From Elysia marginata (taxonomy: Eukaryota > Mollusca > Gastropoda > Plakobranchidae), in NCBI GenBank assembly GCA_019649035.1, contig BMAT01007240.1:330834-394833 (forward strand): a stretch of DNA of 64,000 bases, in the 5' to 3' direction. The notes beneath the pieces were generated by a model, which ran no database searches, was not told where the DNA came from, and saw nothing but the letters and a program-made list of their open reading frames with translations. Shown here piece after piece: positions 22,600 to 35,559 of the stretch (positions are counted from its first letter, which is position 1; every line of letters starts with the position of its first letter). The position numbers were made by a program, and so were the translations under genes.

Positions 22600-25500
22600 A
22601 GTCATAGTGGTTTAGGCTGGCTTGTAAAGAAAAAAGAGACTGAAAATGGCTTGGCTTCGTATTCAAATTTAAAACGTCGCAAAGGACCTTTCCCAGATTG
22701 AGTTTAGATTGCTAAACAACAACATGAACTCATCCAAAACATTTAATGTACTCTTCCAAGTTTGAGGCGACAAACGTCGACCTAGATATAGATCATTCTA
22801 CGATCATCTGCCTCGGTTAAGCAATGAGATGACAGCGCTTTACTACGAAGAGGGGCGTTAGGTTTTTTGTAAAAAACCAAGGAGATTGATATCACTATGA
22901 ATTACCCACAACACTGGTGCATGTCCCTGGAACAGTGAATTATGCCACCTATCATAAAAAAATTGAACCTTTTTAAGTCTCTCCGAATTTGTAGCTTTTT
23001 GCAAAAAAAAAAAGTGTAGGCCTAAAACGAAATTATTGTTTCCCAATTACATTTGTTTTAGAATGGATTATTATTTTTATTGTAAGTTTTGTTCCCTCTA
23101 TGTCTCTATCTCTGTCCCTAGTTCTCCGTCTCTACTCATCTCCCTTGACTTTACAACTCCTCCTGTTGCTCTCCAGCATTCCATTAATCTTCTCTCTCGT
23201 GCGCTCTCCTGTGCTCTTGCTCTCTCTAGCCCATCTCCACGCCTCTGTGGTTGCGAATAATTAGGATGGGATTTGAAGTTTATTATCGAAAAAGAGGATT
23301 TATTCTCCAAAACAAATTGAAGGGACGCAAATGTATATATATTGCTTGACCCAATGTGGTAAAACTTCCGTTACAAGAATACTTTTTTTGTAAAGAGCTT
23401 GGTAAAATAGCTTTATTTGAGAACCTGCAGCTGGTGCAGATTCTAAATCACAGTAAGAAGTTACATGGCCCTTTACCGTGTCACTCAATCTTTTAAATAA
23501 ATGCACCCCATCCTTCAATTCGGATTTAAAGTAGATAATGTCTAAAAACATTAAGACAGATGGGGAGTCTAATAGAAAACAAATAAAAAAGAAAGGCATC
23601 CGTTCAGACGACTGGAAGTCTAGGAAGTCTTTAATTTTTTGGGATGCTTGTATAGTGATATTCAATTCATTTTCTCTGTATGTAGTACATATTTTTTCTT
23701 TATTTTCTCTCCTACTTGGGAAGTTTTGTTGGTTATCGCCAGACCATCATCTCGTTTCATCTCGGTAAGTCCGATTTATTGTAGTTGAGAGAGCAGGCTA
23801 GACCAACTCGCATGTCTCGGCTCCATCAAAGCTTTCCATGGTAACGTCGTTGTTGGAATTAGTTGTGCAACAAGGTTGTCTTTCTTTGTACAGCGAGTTT
23901 CTTTTGGCGTGTGTTGCTATGTCTACTTCCTCTGAAGTTATAGTGACATAAGTTTGGGCAAACAGAAGTGGCTTATGTGGTCGTCTTTTATTGAGAGATA
24001 GAAATTTCATGTTTCGAATGGTATCAGTTGTGACTATTTTTGTCGTAGATGTCGTCTGATAGACAAAACCGAAAATGTTATGATTTTAATCACCAGAAGA
24101 GAGAAATTCAACTACTCTTTTTTGTTCTTCACAATAAAAAAATAGTAATCATAAATGAACCATCATAGTTGTCTGCCTTTTGGATGACATTACTAAATAG
24201 TCTGTCTTGACCCGGTCGTCACTACTACATGTCGTCCGTCTACAGCTAGATCTAGTTGTTTTTCACGTGTTTCTCATGCGAACATTGAATGAATAAAGAA
24301 AGGCATCCAGGGGAAATTAGGCACAAGTCGCTCAGACGACTGATAAGATACAGTAAATAATGAACCCATTTTTTTCGCTTCGAATGTAAATATCTTGGGA
24401 TTGAGAAAGGTTAGAGTTCACATTGTTTTCAGAATGTTTAAAGCAATAGAATGCACTTTTAGAAAGTGTTAATGCCTAATTCTGTCGAAATTCAAAATTC
24501 TGCCTGATTTACGCTGGGTCCCTTACATATGTTTTCTGCTTTTTGAAAACGGGCCTTTCGCTCGTTCTTATGATAAAAGACCAGGCAGATGCGCCTCGGG
24601 GAGATAAGATAAATTTAGCTCCAGCCGGAACTTTTAAAGATCAATACTGAGAACACACAAGGATTGGGTCAAGGCCTTCCTCCATTTTTTTTCTAAAAAA
24701 ATTTAAAACAAAACAATATAACTTACATGAATGAGTTTTCTATGATATTTTCTATTCCGCTATCGAAGAAAAATAACAGTGCTTTATCCAAATGCCCGAC
24801 TTATAATATCGTAACCTTGACCATGTTTTAGAATTTAGATTCACATAATACTCGGGGTTGTTATTGTTCGATGAAAAAAAGGCTGAAAACGGCATGAGAC
24901 TCTTTGTGCTTTGGAATTAATAGAGGTATAGAGTAACAGTTGGCAAGGACAAATTCTTTAAAACGCTAATAGAAGCAGGATTTCTGCTCTTAAATAAGTT
25001 TAAACCTGCAAAAGTTTACTTGCACGCAGATAAAAAATTTTCGGCTGAAATTCCAAAGTTGAGAGGGACAAAGAAAGCTGAAATTAGCTTAAATCTAAAA
25101 GATTTACATCCCTGATTACTCTTTCTGTTCTGCTCAATAGAAATGCATATTAACACTTGTCCTCCAATTTGATTTGACCTTTTCAGTATTGCCATAGCCT
25201 TGCTCATAAAATGCGCTCTAGTTTGAGTTCTAAAAAAAATAAACTGAACCCTCTTTAACGTTCATCTTATCTTCTGCACCTATTTTTTTTTTTACTTTAA
25301 AGTAATAAAAAAAAATTGGTGCAGAATTATCTCTTCACACATTAAAACCTTTGAGGTGCAAAATGAATATCCTCTCAACACAGGATTAATTCTTTTGCAT
25401 AAATATTAGTCTGAAAATAAAATAAAATAAGTCATTCACTTCTGCCTGCATAATCTTTTTTCGAAATGTATACAGTTCTTTAATTACAAACTAAAATTTA

Positions 25501-26126
25501 TGTATGAGATTGCTAGTTACAAAATATTTATGTCTACTATTACTTATTACAGAGTTTTACAGTAATTTCTATGTACAAAACTAATATTAATCGAGTGTCT
25601 TCATCAGAAGAAATCAGTGTAAACAGCATATCGTTTTTTCAGCATACAACAACTGGGTGTATTTATTGCAGCCTGTTTCCTATGGGATGGGGACCAGGTT
25701 CATCACATTTACAAAGATCACATGACTTGAATTAATACTTATACGTAATTGAAATTAACAGATATGTTTAGAGTTTTCAGATTTACCAGCGATACCTGTG
25801 AGATCATTAGAATAATTTTCAATTAAAGAAATTGTCAAATTTTGCTTTGAAGATTCTGATTTATTAACTTGATGAGTCAGCAGCAGAATAAACAAGTCTG
25901 GAATGAGAAACAAAACTAGACATTCCAGGTATTCTCTTATTTCTACATTTGCACAGAATAATTCATTATACCGCCAAGTGTGGTAATAAAACCGGTGCTT
26001 TTAATGTCGCAAAGAGATTTTCTTCGCAAGTCATAAGATTCTCTATACCATTATAATTTTACAAGCTGGCAGACCCCTATCAAAAGAACGGGAAACAGAA
26101 ACAAAATGTTCTAAAATAAGATTTTT
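22600..26126. other. No gene seen
   Basis: AT-rich with short open frames. A motif 'aagaaaggcatcc' followed by 'cagacgactg' occurs at about 23591 and again, with extra bases between the two parts, at about 24297; this may be a short dispersed repeat. A pyrimidine-rich stretch lies at 23095-23240. The 121-codon minus-strand frame at 23300-23665 has no recognisable motif. Confidence 0.4.
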
Positions 26127-26956
26127 NNNNNNNNNNNNNNNNNNNNNNNNNNNNNNNNNNNNNNNNNNNNNNNNNNNNNNNNNNNNNNNNNNNNNNNNNN
26201 NNNNNNNNNNNNNNNNNNNNNNNNNNNNNNNNNNNNNNNNNNNNNNNNNNNNNNNNNNNNNNNNNNNNNNNNNNNNNNNNNNNNNNNNNNNNNNNNNNNN
26301 NNNNNNNNNNNNNNNNNNNNNNNNNNNNNNNNNNNNNNNNNNNNNNNNNNNNNNNNNNNNNNNNNNNNNNNNNNNNNNNNNNNNNNNNNNNNNNNNNNNN
26401 NNNNNNNNNNNNNNNNNNNNNNNNNNNNNNNNNNNNNNNNNNNNNNNNNNNNNNNNNNNNNNNNNNNNNNNNNNNNNNNNNNNNNNNNNNNNNNNNNNNN
26501 NNNNNNNNNNNNNNNNNNNNNNNNNNNNNNNNNNNNNNNNNNNNNNNNNNNNNNNNNNNNNNNNNNNNNNNNNNNNNNNNNNNNNNNNNNNNNNNNNNNN
26601 NNNNNNNNNNNNNNNNNNNNNNNNNNNNNNNNNNNNNNNNNNNNNNNNNNNNNNNNNNNNNNNNNNNNNNNNNNNNNNNNNNNNNNNNNNNNNNNNNNNN
26701 NNNNNNNNNNNNNNNNNNNNNNNNNNNNNNNNNNNNNNNNNNNNNNNNNNNNNNNNNNNNNNNNNNNNNNNNNNNNNNNNNNNNNNNNNNNNNNNNNNNN
26801 NNNNNNNNNNNNNNNNNNNNNNNNNNNNNNNNNNNNNNNNNNNNNNNNNNNNNNNNNNNNNNNNNNNNNNNNNNNNNNNNNNNNNNNNNNNNNNNNNNNN
26901 NNNNNNNNNNNNNNNNNNNNNNNNNNNNNNNNNNNNNNNNNNNNNNNNNNNNNNNN
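26127..26956. other. Assembly gap (830 N)
   Basis: Run of N. Any open frame drawn across it is meaningless. The right flank begins with repeated 'tctaga'/'agatct' palindromes (26975-27070). Confidence 0.98.
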
Positions 26957-29900
26957 CATATTTTCTAGTCCCACATATCTAGATCTAGATCTAGAGTAAA
27001 GTTGATTCACTACAGAGTGAGTCGCAGAATTTCTTCCCTGTCTTCGTGCTAGATCTAGAATCTAGATCAGATTGTTCCCTGTCTTCGTGTAATCGAATCT
27101 GAATTCATAAGGATTTTTGACACGTTAAACTTCATAACAAAATCAAATTTAAAGGCGTTAATCCCAATTGCCTCTTGAAGTCAAACCTTTCACTAATTTT
27201 GACGTAACGTCACTCCACAACAACTTTCCGAGAAGACGGAAGTTTGTGGCTTCGAAGCGATGAATCAGAAAAGAAAATAGTTCCTTATAAAAACAATGGA
27301 TATTTATTTTTTTTCGTGTTTTATTTTTGAATTTTGACCCTTTTACGAAAATATACAGCTTATTTAAAGGCATTTTAAACACATGTGACGCTTTTATCGT
27401 AAGCGGTCTAGGAGGAGTTAACGGCCGATTTTTTTATATTCATGCGCTCCTCATTTATAGATATAGATAACCCTAAATGTTTAACTGTTTAAATGATCAA
27501 ACTTCAACTTATATTGCTAGACATATCATGAATAATACTTATCAATCTGGCAAATAGGAATTTATATTTTAAATGTCTTTCTTGATGAGTGTACTTTGAA
27601 TTCACGCAATAATTGAAACATTTACATACTTTAAGTATCTGTTGGCTTTTTAAAGACTTCAATGGACTGAGACTATTAAGTGAGATAATTTGTTCCCTCA
27701 ATTTACAGATAAATGTAGCCGAAGAAACTAAGGCATTTTGGTGCGAATTTCTTGAATTTTGCTGGTTCGCGATAATTTTGCGCAATATCTCAGTTGAAGA
27801 AGTGCCAGAGTTTTTACTTAAAATTTTCAATAAGTTTTTCATAATTATGGAATGTTTGTTTTTTTTTTTTTTTTGTTTCCAATTGTTTCGATGTTTTCGA
27901 TAGGAAATTCTCTTTTTGAATTCTAACACTAAAATGATCGACTGTAAAATAATCTCTACAGCGTATCAGTAATAAATATTTTGTTAATCAAGAAGAATTG
28001 GAAAAAAGTTAACACATTCTTATGTTCGGAATTTCTTTGATTTTGATCTGTTACTATCCAATTCACCATGAAAGAAACAATATTGGCAATCAGATTCTTG
28101 TTTGTAAAACATGGGAAAAGTAAACGAAAATCGCTATTGGTTGCTGAGACATATTTGAGACTTATTTTTGTTTACGTCTGGTCCAACCATAAAAATTCTA
28201 CTTATTTTTTGGCTTCCTTTTGAACCAAGCGTTGTAAAAAAGGTTACTTAAAATATTTATCTCAACCTAAACATTAGCTGCCACCTTCCTCACACATAAA
28301 ATAGTTTTGGTATCATTAAGTCTTTGGTGATCCATTTGACGTCTTCTTTTTATGATGTTTTCAAAAGAAAAACCTCCGTTTTTAAAGTTGTGGCAGTTTT
28401 GTGTCATTTAACGTCAAATTTCTCAAGCATTTTCTGCCCAGCCAAGAAGCAAATCCATAAAGCTATTACTTATTATTGAGTATATAAAAATATCAATTGT
28501 AGATTTAGTATGCTTCATAGTATGATTATCATTGACAACTTTTACATGTACGAACTGGCTGTAAGTGTCTTTGTTTTAGCTCCATACTGATTGGTGGGCA
28601 TTTTGTTAGTATCAGTACGCATCACGCCTTTCATTACCGCTCCACTCCCTCCTACTGTTAAAAGCTAATTTAAAAAAAAAACGATGAAAGGAAATAAACT
28701 CACACATTGCGTTTTCGTTGTTGTAATTGCTTCATCTCAAAGCACAAGGGGTGACACAAGAATAGCATGAGAAGAGGTGCCAATTGTGTAACAAGAAAGA
28801 AATCTCGATAAATATGTCAGCAGAATAACTTTTACTACTGCGGTTACTTTCTTCTATTTTCTCTATTACGTGGCCTTCTATATTCCTCTCTTCGAGGGGA
28901 TAATATTTATTTACTAAAAATAGAACATAGTTATTGTCCAAAGTTCCGAGTGTGATTTATCTTGTCTGTAAGCTGTAACAGATAGGAGCCACGGTTGATG
29001 TACTATACGACTTTAGTGGAGATTATTTGATAATATCAAACAACGAGCGGGCTATTAAGTGAGAACAGACGGGAGTCTCGCACGGAACTACCAATAGTCG
29101 CGACGAGACCAGATGTAGCTTAGATTAATCACCACCATTTATTGTCAATGGTCAATTTACATCTTGAGATCAAGACTTGTACAGCTTAACCAAATCGTTA
29201 TTCTGAATTTGTGTCGAAATCCTATTCGTGGTTCTGCGGAAATCGAAATTAATCACGTGTGACTTGTTTCAGAAAGGGCCATTTGTTTCTTTTATGTTTC
29301 ACTTAATGTTAGTAAAAGATGTTCTTTCTTGATACTAAACAGCAAAATTAAATTTTCAATTTGGCCAAGTCCTCCTGATCTGGCTTCTTGAGGACCAAAA
29401 AGTGAAATATCCCTTTTGTATAGAAATTGAACGACAATGTAGATCTAGATCTTTGGCCTTTCACAAAACATTCATGACATTTTTTTATAGTTTATGCTAA
29501 CAATAAATAGTATGTTTTACTTACTTTCCGTTAAAAGGGCGCTGTAAATTTTTTTAATCCAATACAAACAGTCTATAAATAAGAAACAATATTCCGTATT
29601 CACAACAAAAATATAAAACATGCAAGAACATTTCCTGTTGTTTGAACCAGAGGCTCTTTTTTTTGTAAACGCAGCTCTAGTTTAGTCAAACTTTAAATTT
29701 GGACAAAATTTTAAGATCTGCACTTGTTTTTGTTTTTTGTTGTTTAATGTTAAAACGAACTTGCATGAAAACCTTGTTTGTGCTGACTATCTAACAGTTT
29801 GCTGTAAAATTGTGATAAAAACTTACTTACTTTAGACTCAGTTCTCCGTCTGGGACGCTTGGGTGGCTTTTTCCATTTTTTGTTAGTTCTTGTCATTGCC

Positions 29901-30000
29901 TTCAATCTTATGGAGGGTCAGGACTTATTCAGTCCATCCGTTAAATGAAGTCGGATTTCATGGTCTATCAGTGCAAAATCTCGATTTCAAGGTCATACTA
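26957..30000. other. No gene seen
   Basis: Near the gap, 'ttccctgtcttcgtg' occurs twice (27036 and 27074) with 'ctagatctagaatctagatc' between. The rest is AT-rich. Overlapping frames at 27504-27929 (minus) and 27613-27903 (plus) have no recognisable domain. Confidence 0.4.
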
Positions 30001-30439
30001 ATTGCCGTCTGGAGTCGTTGAGGGTCGTCCGGAGGTTGTCAAAAACCGTCTGCTGCCGTCTGGGAAGCATCACTCATATGGACTCTTTCTCATTGTCTCC
30101 CGGGATCTATAGCCGTTCATTTCTGCCTAAATCTAGACTGCGGGGTGCTACACGACCTTTCCTCCTGACAGACCAAAACATTCCGAAGACAAACAAAACG
30201 CAACGACGACGGCTACAACAATCACATATTATGTCCTACGGACATTTGAAGTATTGCACCCAACTTGAGATGAAATCAAGGTTCTAAACCTGGAGTGTTC
30301 CTTTAGAAAAGATATATAGTTGACTCCGGGCGGTTATATACGGCTCTGAACGGTATTTTGAAGGACCGATAAAATCCAGAGTTAAGGCCCTTCGGTGGTT
30401 GTGAGTTGGATTCGATGATGACCTTTTGTATTTTGTTGC
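30000..30439 (-). other. G+C-richer stretch below the LINE, possibly its 3' untranslated region
   Basis: Contiguous with the LINE C-terminus and similar in composition. No poly-A or short tandem tail marks an end. An 89-codon plus-strand frame here (30018-30287) is likely a shadow. Confidence 0.35.
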
Positions 30440-30995
30440 TCATCGATATCTGCGTAGGTGTATCTGAATTCCTAACCCGGAGGGCAGTCTTGAACAGTTA
30501 GGGCATTTGAAGTCTGTAACAGTTGTTGTGATCACCGCTGATGCAGCTCTGTGACGCTTTTTCTCTCGCAGATGGCAGTTTCTCGCGTAGTCCTTTTTAT
30601 AGTTGGTGACGGCTTCGAAGACCAAGACTCTCCATTTTCTTCTAATCCTGAGCAGTCTCCTTCAATTACTTTAGCTTAGTGTGACACCACTGTATATTAT
30701 TTCACTTTCACCGTGTCTTTGTATCCAAGCCTAGACCAGCCTTGGCTCCCCTTGCCAACCTGGAGCTCACCATACATCAGGGATCTGGGTATCCTAATGT
30801 TCTGATGGCATGCCCCATCTGTCGGGGTTGACTATTGATGAGCATGGACTCAATGCCGGAGGAGTCTTCATGTTCCAGGACTTCTTGACATTTTTGTAGA
30901 GGGGCTTATCCGTGATTTTAATTGGGACTTTGATGTTCAGAATTTTTTTAAATTGCTTTCGATGAAACGCATTAAGTTTTCCTTCCTGTGTATGG
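30440..30995 (-). mobile_element. C-terminal part of a LINE ORF2 (family uncertain)
   Basis: The minus strand shows, in order, a piece like 'LNAFHRKQFKKILNIK', a 'SSIVN..R.MGHAIR'-type piece (the widespread 'GHVxRM' region of LINE C-termini), a stretch matching the usual 'GRPxLRYKDTxK' region only in pieces, then 'REKKRHRAASAV' and a terminal zinc-finger-like 'FKCPNCSRLPSGLG..IHLRR' ending at a stop at 30440. The order and the final Cys-rich knuckle match the C-termini of many non-LTR ORF2 proteins. Several frame changes and stops show that it is dead. No reverse-transcriptase core is readable upstream, so the copy is 5'-truncated. The G+C-richer 30000-30440 could be its 3' untranslated part. 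Confidence 0.7.
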
Positions 30996-30999
30996 GTTA

Positions 31000-33237
31000 G
31001 AGTCTATGTGCGGTAGTTATATAGTAGAATAGATGTTATTAAGAAAGAGAAAAGACTGATTTAACTGCCGCGTACAAAATTTTAATTCGTCACTGAGTTG
31101 CATTAAAAATCAGTGTTTTGCAAGACCATGTAAAAATATTTCACAAGTGTTTTGAACAGAATGTGTTTTATTTTGTTCTTGCTTATTAAACCTTTAAGTG
31201 ATATTTTATTTTGCATAACTGAATTTGCTTATTTAAGATATTAAAACTTTAAACCTTTTAAGAAAGACCTTTGTTCAATTTTGAAAGAAGTAACAAATCT
31301 ATTATTTACATCTTAACACTATAATGGCAAATTGGACAGAAGACAGTATTGAGGAGCTAGCAGAGTAATCCACCTCAACAATTAACTAGGTGAACTCTTC
31401 CATACCACTGTGTTGTAGTTCTTTCTCCTATATATTAGTAATTTATGAATGGTTGGAGCTTTTTATAACGTTATATAATTTCTTGGTTAATTTTTTTTTT
31501 AACATAACGTTTATTGCAGATGATATTTCCAACTCATAATACCACAATATCCATAGCTGGCAGGTATATCTGAAATGCTGATGACATTAACGTTACTACT
31601 AGAACTTAGTAAGAGAGGCTTCAAACCCAGACCAACCAAGCCTTGCAGAGTGCGAGTACATTTGCAATGAAAATAAGCTCTGAAAAGTTTAGTTAACTGT
31701 TCAACATGCAAAAGTAGGTTCAAGCTGGGCTCGCACTGAATAGTGTAAAAATTGAAATGTTATCGGATTTTTTATCACTTGGAATGTGTTTGAATGTGTT
31801 TGAATTTCGTTTCTTTCTTTCGAAAATGATTATTTTCTGGCTGAAAAAAATTGATATTTTGTCAGTTTCCTACGTCAAGCATGTTACTCCAGGAATTAAA
31901 AACAGTGGTACACTTATCCCTGTGTCTCTTTGATATTTTTAGCATTATATCTTAAACACAATTTAGTGATGAAATATGTCGATTTTTATGTCTTTTCTTT
32001 AAAATATTTTAAAAATAAAACTCCTCAATTATTGTATTATTTTCAGTGCTAAATTCAAAGAAGTTAATTTGCAATTGTCACTCAGAATTATGCTCTCTTA
32101 CAATAAACTTTGAGATGACTAGATTCCGTTAACAAATGAGCTTTGTCTAAATAAGTGTTGGGTATTATATTACTCGCCCGGGGGTCGCAGCATTTTCCTT
32201 CATTGTGTGAATAAGAACTGTGACTTTTAGACTTTGATTAGTTAGCAGGGCGACGTTCAAATGTTACATTATAAACAAGACGTTTGGACATGTTACATTA
32301 TAGTTGCATCGTATTAATATACTGTTAATACTATTCATGATCTCTATGTTTTGATTGGAGGGAGAGGGCCATGGGGTGGTAGTATCTTAAATTAGACTCT
32401 CTCATACGATAATACACGAAAGCCTTTTTAGAATGTAAGGTAGTCTAAGCAGTACAGTACGTCTTTAATTTAAAAAGTTAAAAATGGTAAACTGGCAACA
32501 ATCGTAAACTGTAAATACACCCTAATTTCATAAAAATGTCTTTACTTATGCCTCGCTTGAAAATTTCAAAACAAACAAAGAGTTTCCGGTTGTTTTTGTG
32601 TTGTTTTTTTTTCTTTAGTTTTGTTTTTTTTTGTTTTTGTTTTTTTGCATTTTGACCCTCTTCTTGTAAAAAAAACAACAGTCATTTAGCCTACTACAGA
32701 GTTATTCTAGTCTCATAGATCAAAAAGTTGCATCACGCAAGCCTAAAATTGTCCTCCGATTTTCTTCCAATTGCGCACGCATCCATCCAATTTTTATTAG
32801 ATTAATTCGGTGGTTTCATAAATGACCTTGACCTTGGTTATCAAGAGTCATAGAGATGCTATCAATCAATCTTTAACTAATATAAAAAGAACTACTAAAA
32901 CGGACTTCATCAACTGTATAGAAAACCTGGAGCTCAACGTTCGCTATTTTGTTAGCGTCAACAAAGGATACCCGACTTCAGACTGTAGAATACTCTTTGG
33001 GGAAACCTCTATGAGCTTTGAAATGGGAAATATTCAATAAACAAATACACTGAAAGAAAACAGAATAAAATCAAAGATATACAAAAGGAAAAAATACACA
33101 TTCGCAAACAAAAGTTGGATGAAAATTAGCGTAGTTCCCGAAAGAATGTTTTCTCTCATGTTGATTTTCTAGACTGTAAATAATTTACAGATATGATTTA
33201 TGGCCTACAAGCTAGAAGTCATAATCCTTTGACGATC
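31000..33237. other. No gene seen
   Basis: AT-rich. Open frames at 31511-31723 (minus) and 32822-33040 (plus) have no recognisable motif. Poly-T/G-rich sequence lies at 32590-32650. Confidence 0.4.
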
Positions 33238-33244
33238 GAGAGAA

Positions 33245-33284
<40 letters not shown>

Positions 33285-33297
33285 TAAGAGAGAGAAG
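33238..33297. repeat. (GA)n/(GAAA)n microsatellite
   Basis: Purine run built of AG and AAAG units. Confidence 0.95.
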
Positions 33298-35310
33298 GCA
33301 GGAAGGAAACAACACATAATGAACCGTGGTTGTTCAGATCGATTATTTTCGCCTGTTTAGCGTTTTCTTTCATTTTCGCCTTTTTTTCTTATTTGCAGCT
33401 TTACTTTGAGTTTCACGTTTAAAAGTATTTTTATAGTCGGTGAAAGGTCAATGCGTCCACACAGGTTTAGAGATCGAACTTCTGTATATGTTCACATTAA
33501 CTTTATTAATATCTCACTGGTTCAATACAATGCGAGGGAATAGTTATCCTGACCCGAAATCTTTAAAAAATTTTAAAATATTTTAGTGAAAAAAGCTTTC
33601 AGCCTTTCACACATTTTAGTTCACTTCAAAAGCCACAGTGCTAGGTTCCCTATACGCTGTAAAAGACATAAGGTCGATAACCAGACCTAGAGCATTAGGA
33701 AATAACTAGGAAATGGTTAGATGAAAATTAATGATTGTCATTAATCATTCAGTAAAAAAAATATAATGTTAATCAAGATAATGAGATTCTCTTAGTTCAT
33801 CACTGTTTAAAAATATAGCGAAATAAGGTAATTAATTCAATGAGACATACATCAAAGCATAGAAAATCTCGATGGAAAGTATTATTGTACTTTAGAAAGA
33901 AAATTTTCATATTTCCCTACAGCGGTATCGACTGATTATCAGATCCATAGCTTCTAGTAAAGCCTCGCAATTGGACAAACTGAACAGATAAAGTTAGATG
34001 ATTTCAAGGTTTAGTAAAGGTAACCCAGTTCTTACCTTTTTGAAATATTGACCAGATTGCCTAGTTTGTTTGCTTGACGTCAAATCATTACCGAAGGAAA
34101 AAATATTCGGCTCAGAGATCAATATTTTTGTTCGACGGTTTTCTTTGTACAGACTACCATATGGCGTTGCAGAACAGTTGTCTTTGCTAATTGTACAGTG
34201 CTGATTATGACACGATTGAAATTGGGCACGTAAGCAGGATCAAATATTGAAGTGATTTCTATAACAATCCGAAAGCAATTTAGATCAACGTGATCAAAAC
34301 TGTATTTTCTTTTCCTAAAGAAGACGTCTCAAAACTGCAATTGATAGTAAAGCCACCTTGAGGCATTTTAAATCATTGGTTCAGAGAAATTGTTTTGTAT
34401 GGGACAAATTAGCATAAATTGTTACGGTGGAACTTGCTGAAGATGAAAAATAAATGTAAAACTTCATTGTACGATAACTTTGGCTCGAAACCTTATTGTA
34501 AATTTAAGAAAGCAAACATTTCGGTTTCCACATCCATTACAAAATTGTCAGAAAGCAATCAATTTTCTTTCTTGCTTGAAGTGAACATTCATCTCCTACA
34601 GTTATCCTACTCCTCTCTGTTACTAGTTTTTTTTTTCTTTCCTGTATTTGTTTTTGGATTTTGCCCAAAGTAAACATGGAGAAACTCTCCTCTGACAGGA
34701 AGCAGGCTCTATTACTAGGGCGTGGGAGGGAATACAAAGAGTACAAAGTAAAAAGAGAAAGAGGTGGAAAAATATTTGAGACTGAAACATTCCAAGCGAT
34801 CTCATCATTCGTGACAATTTTGTTGTAATTGGACTGCCTGTGGTCGAGACATCAGGAAAAAAAGTTTTTATAGGCTACATAGGTTGACTGAACGAAAATT
34901 TGGACAGAAAACAGGGCATATGATGATTTTGTTCAACCAGCATACAAAAAGAGTCACCTTCAGATTTCGCTCTATTATTTGAATGGCTGATGAGTAAACC
35001 TTTTTCTTCTAGACTTGTGAGCAGCTTTTGTTACAGTCCATCATATAATAATGCAAAAACATCGTTGTATGAATTTTTGTAAGGGTGATATTATTATAAT
35101 AATATTGCACTCCGCCATTTTTGTAAATATGTCTCTTTTCGCAAATCATGCAATTTATTGGTGTGCCTCATCGTTCATTTTCTTGATCTGTGTATGCTTA
35201 ACGTAAAAAATGACAAACATGTAGTGCACACATTTGATTTTTCGTGTGCACGGAGCCTTTTTAAAGTGTCTTTTCTAAGGGTTTAGATGCCACTTGATGC
35301 AAAGAAAACG
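33298..35310. other. No gene seen
   Basis: AT-rich with short unrelated open frames on both strands around 34419-34817; none has a recognisable domain. Confidence 0.4.
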
Positions 35311-35552
35311 TGTATCATCAGCCAATATAAAGTTGAAACGTGCATCATCAGCCAGTATAAAATTTAAACATGTATCTTCAGCCAATATAAAGTTGAAACG
35401 TATAATCATCAGCCAATATAAAGTTGAAACGTATGATCATCAGCCAATATAAAGTTGAAACGTACATCATCAGCCAATATAAATTTGAAACGTATAATCA
35501 TCAGCCAATATAAAGTTGAAACGTGTGTCATCAGCCATATAAAGTTGAATTA
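35311..35552 (+). repeat. Minisatellite, eight units of 29-31 bp
   Basis: Units begin at about 35311, 35341, 35371, 35401, 35432, 35463, 35493 and 35524. The core is 'catcagccaatataaagttg' followed by 'aaacgt' and a variable 2-4 base linker. Five units are nearly identical, while the second and last are more diverged. Each unit holds 'ccaat' directly fused to 'ataaa'. No frame is open throughout and no flanking gene is seen. Confidence 0.95.
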
Positions 35553-35559
35553 CAGACCA

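Noticed and set aside
26111-27010. 299-codon frame on the minus strand
   Set aside because: It consists almost entirely of the 830-base N gap.
26975-27070. Clustered 'agatct' and 'tctaga' palindromes as a regulatory array
   Set aside because: Similar clusters occur at 29440 and 50625-50750 without conserved spacing; more likely a drifted hexamer repeat.
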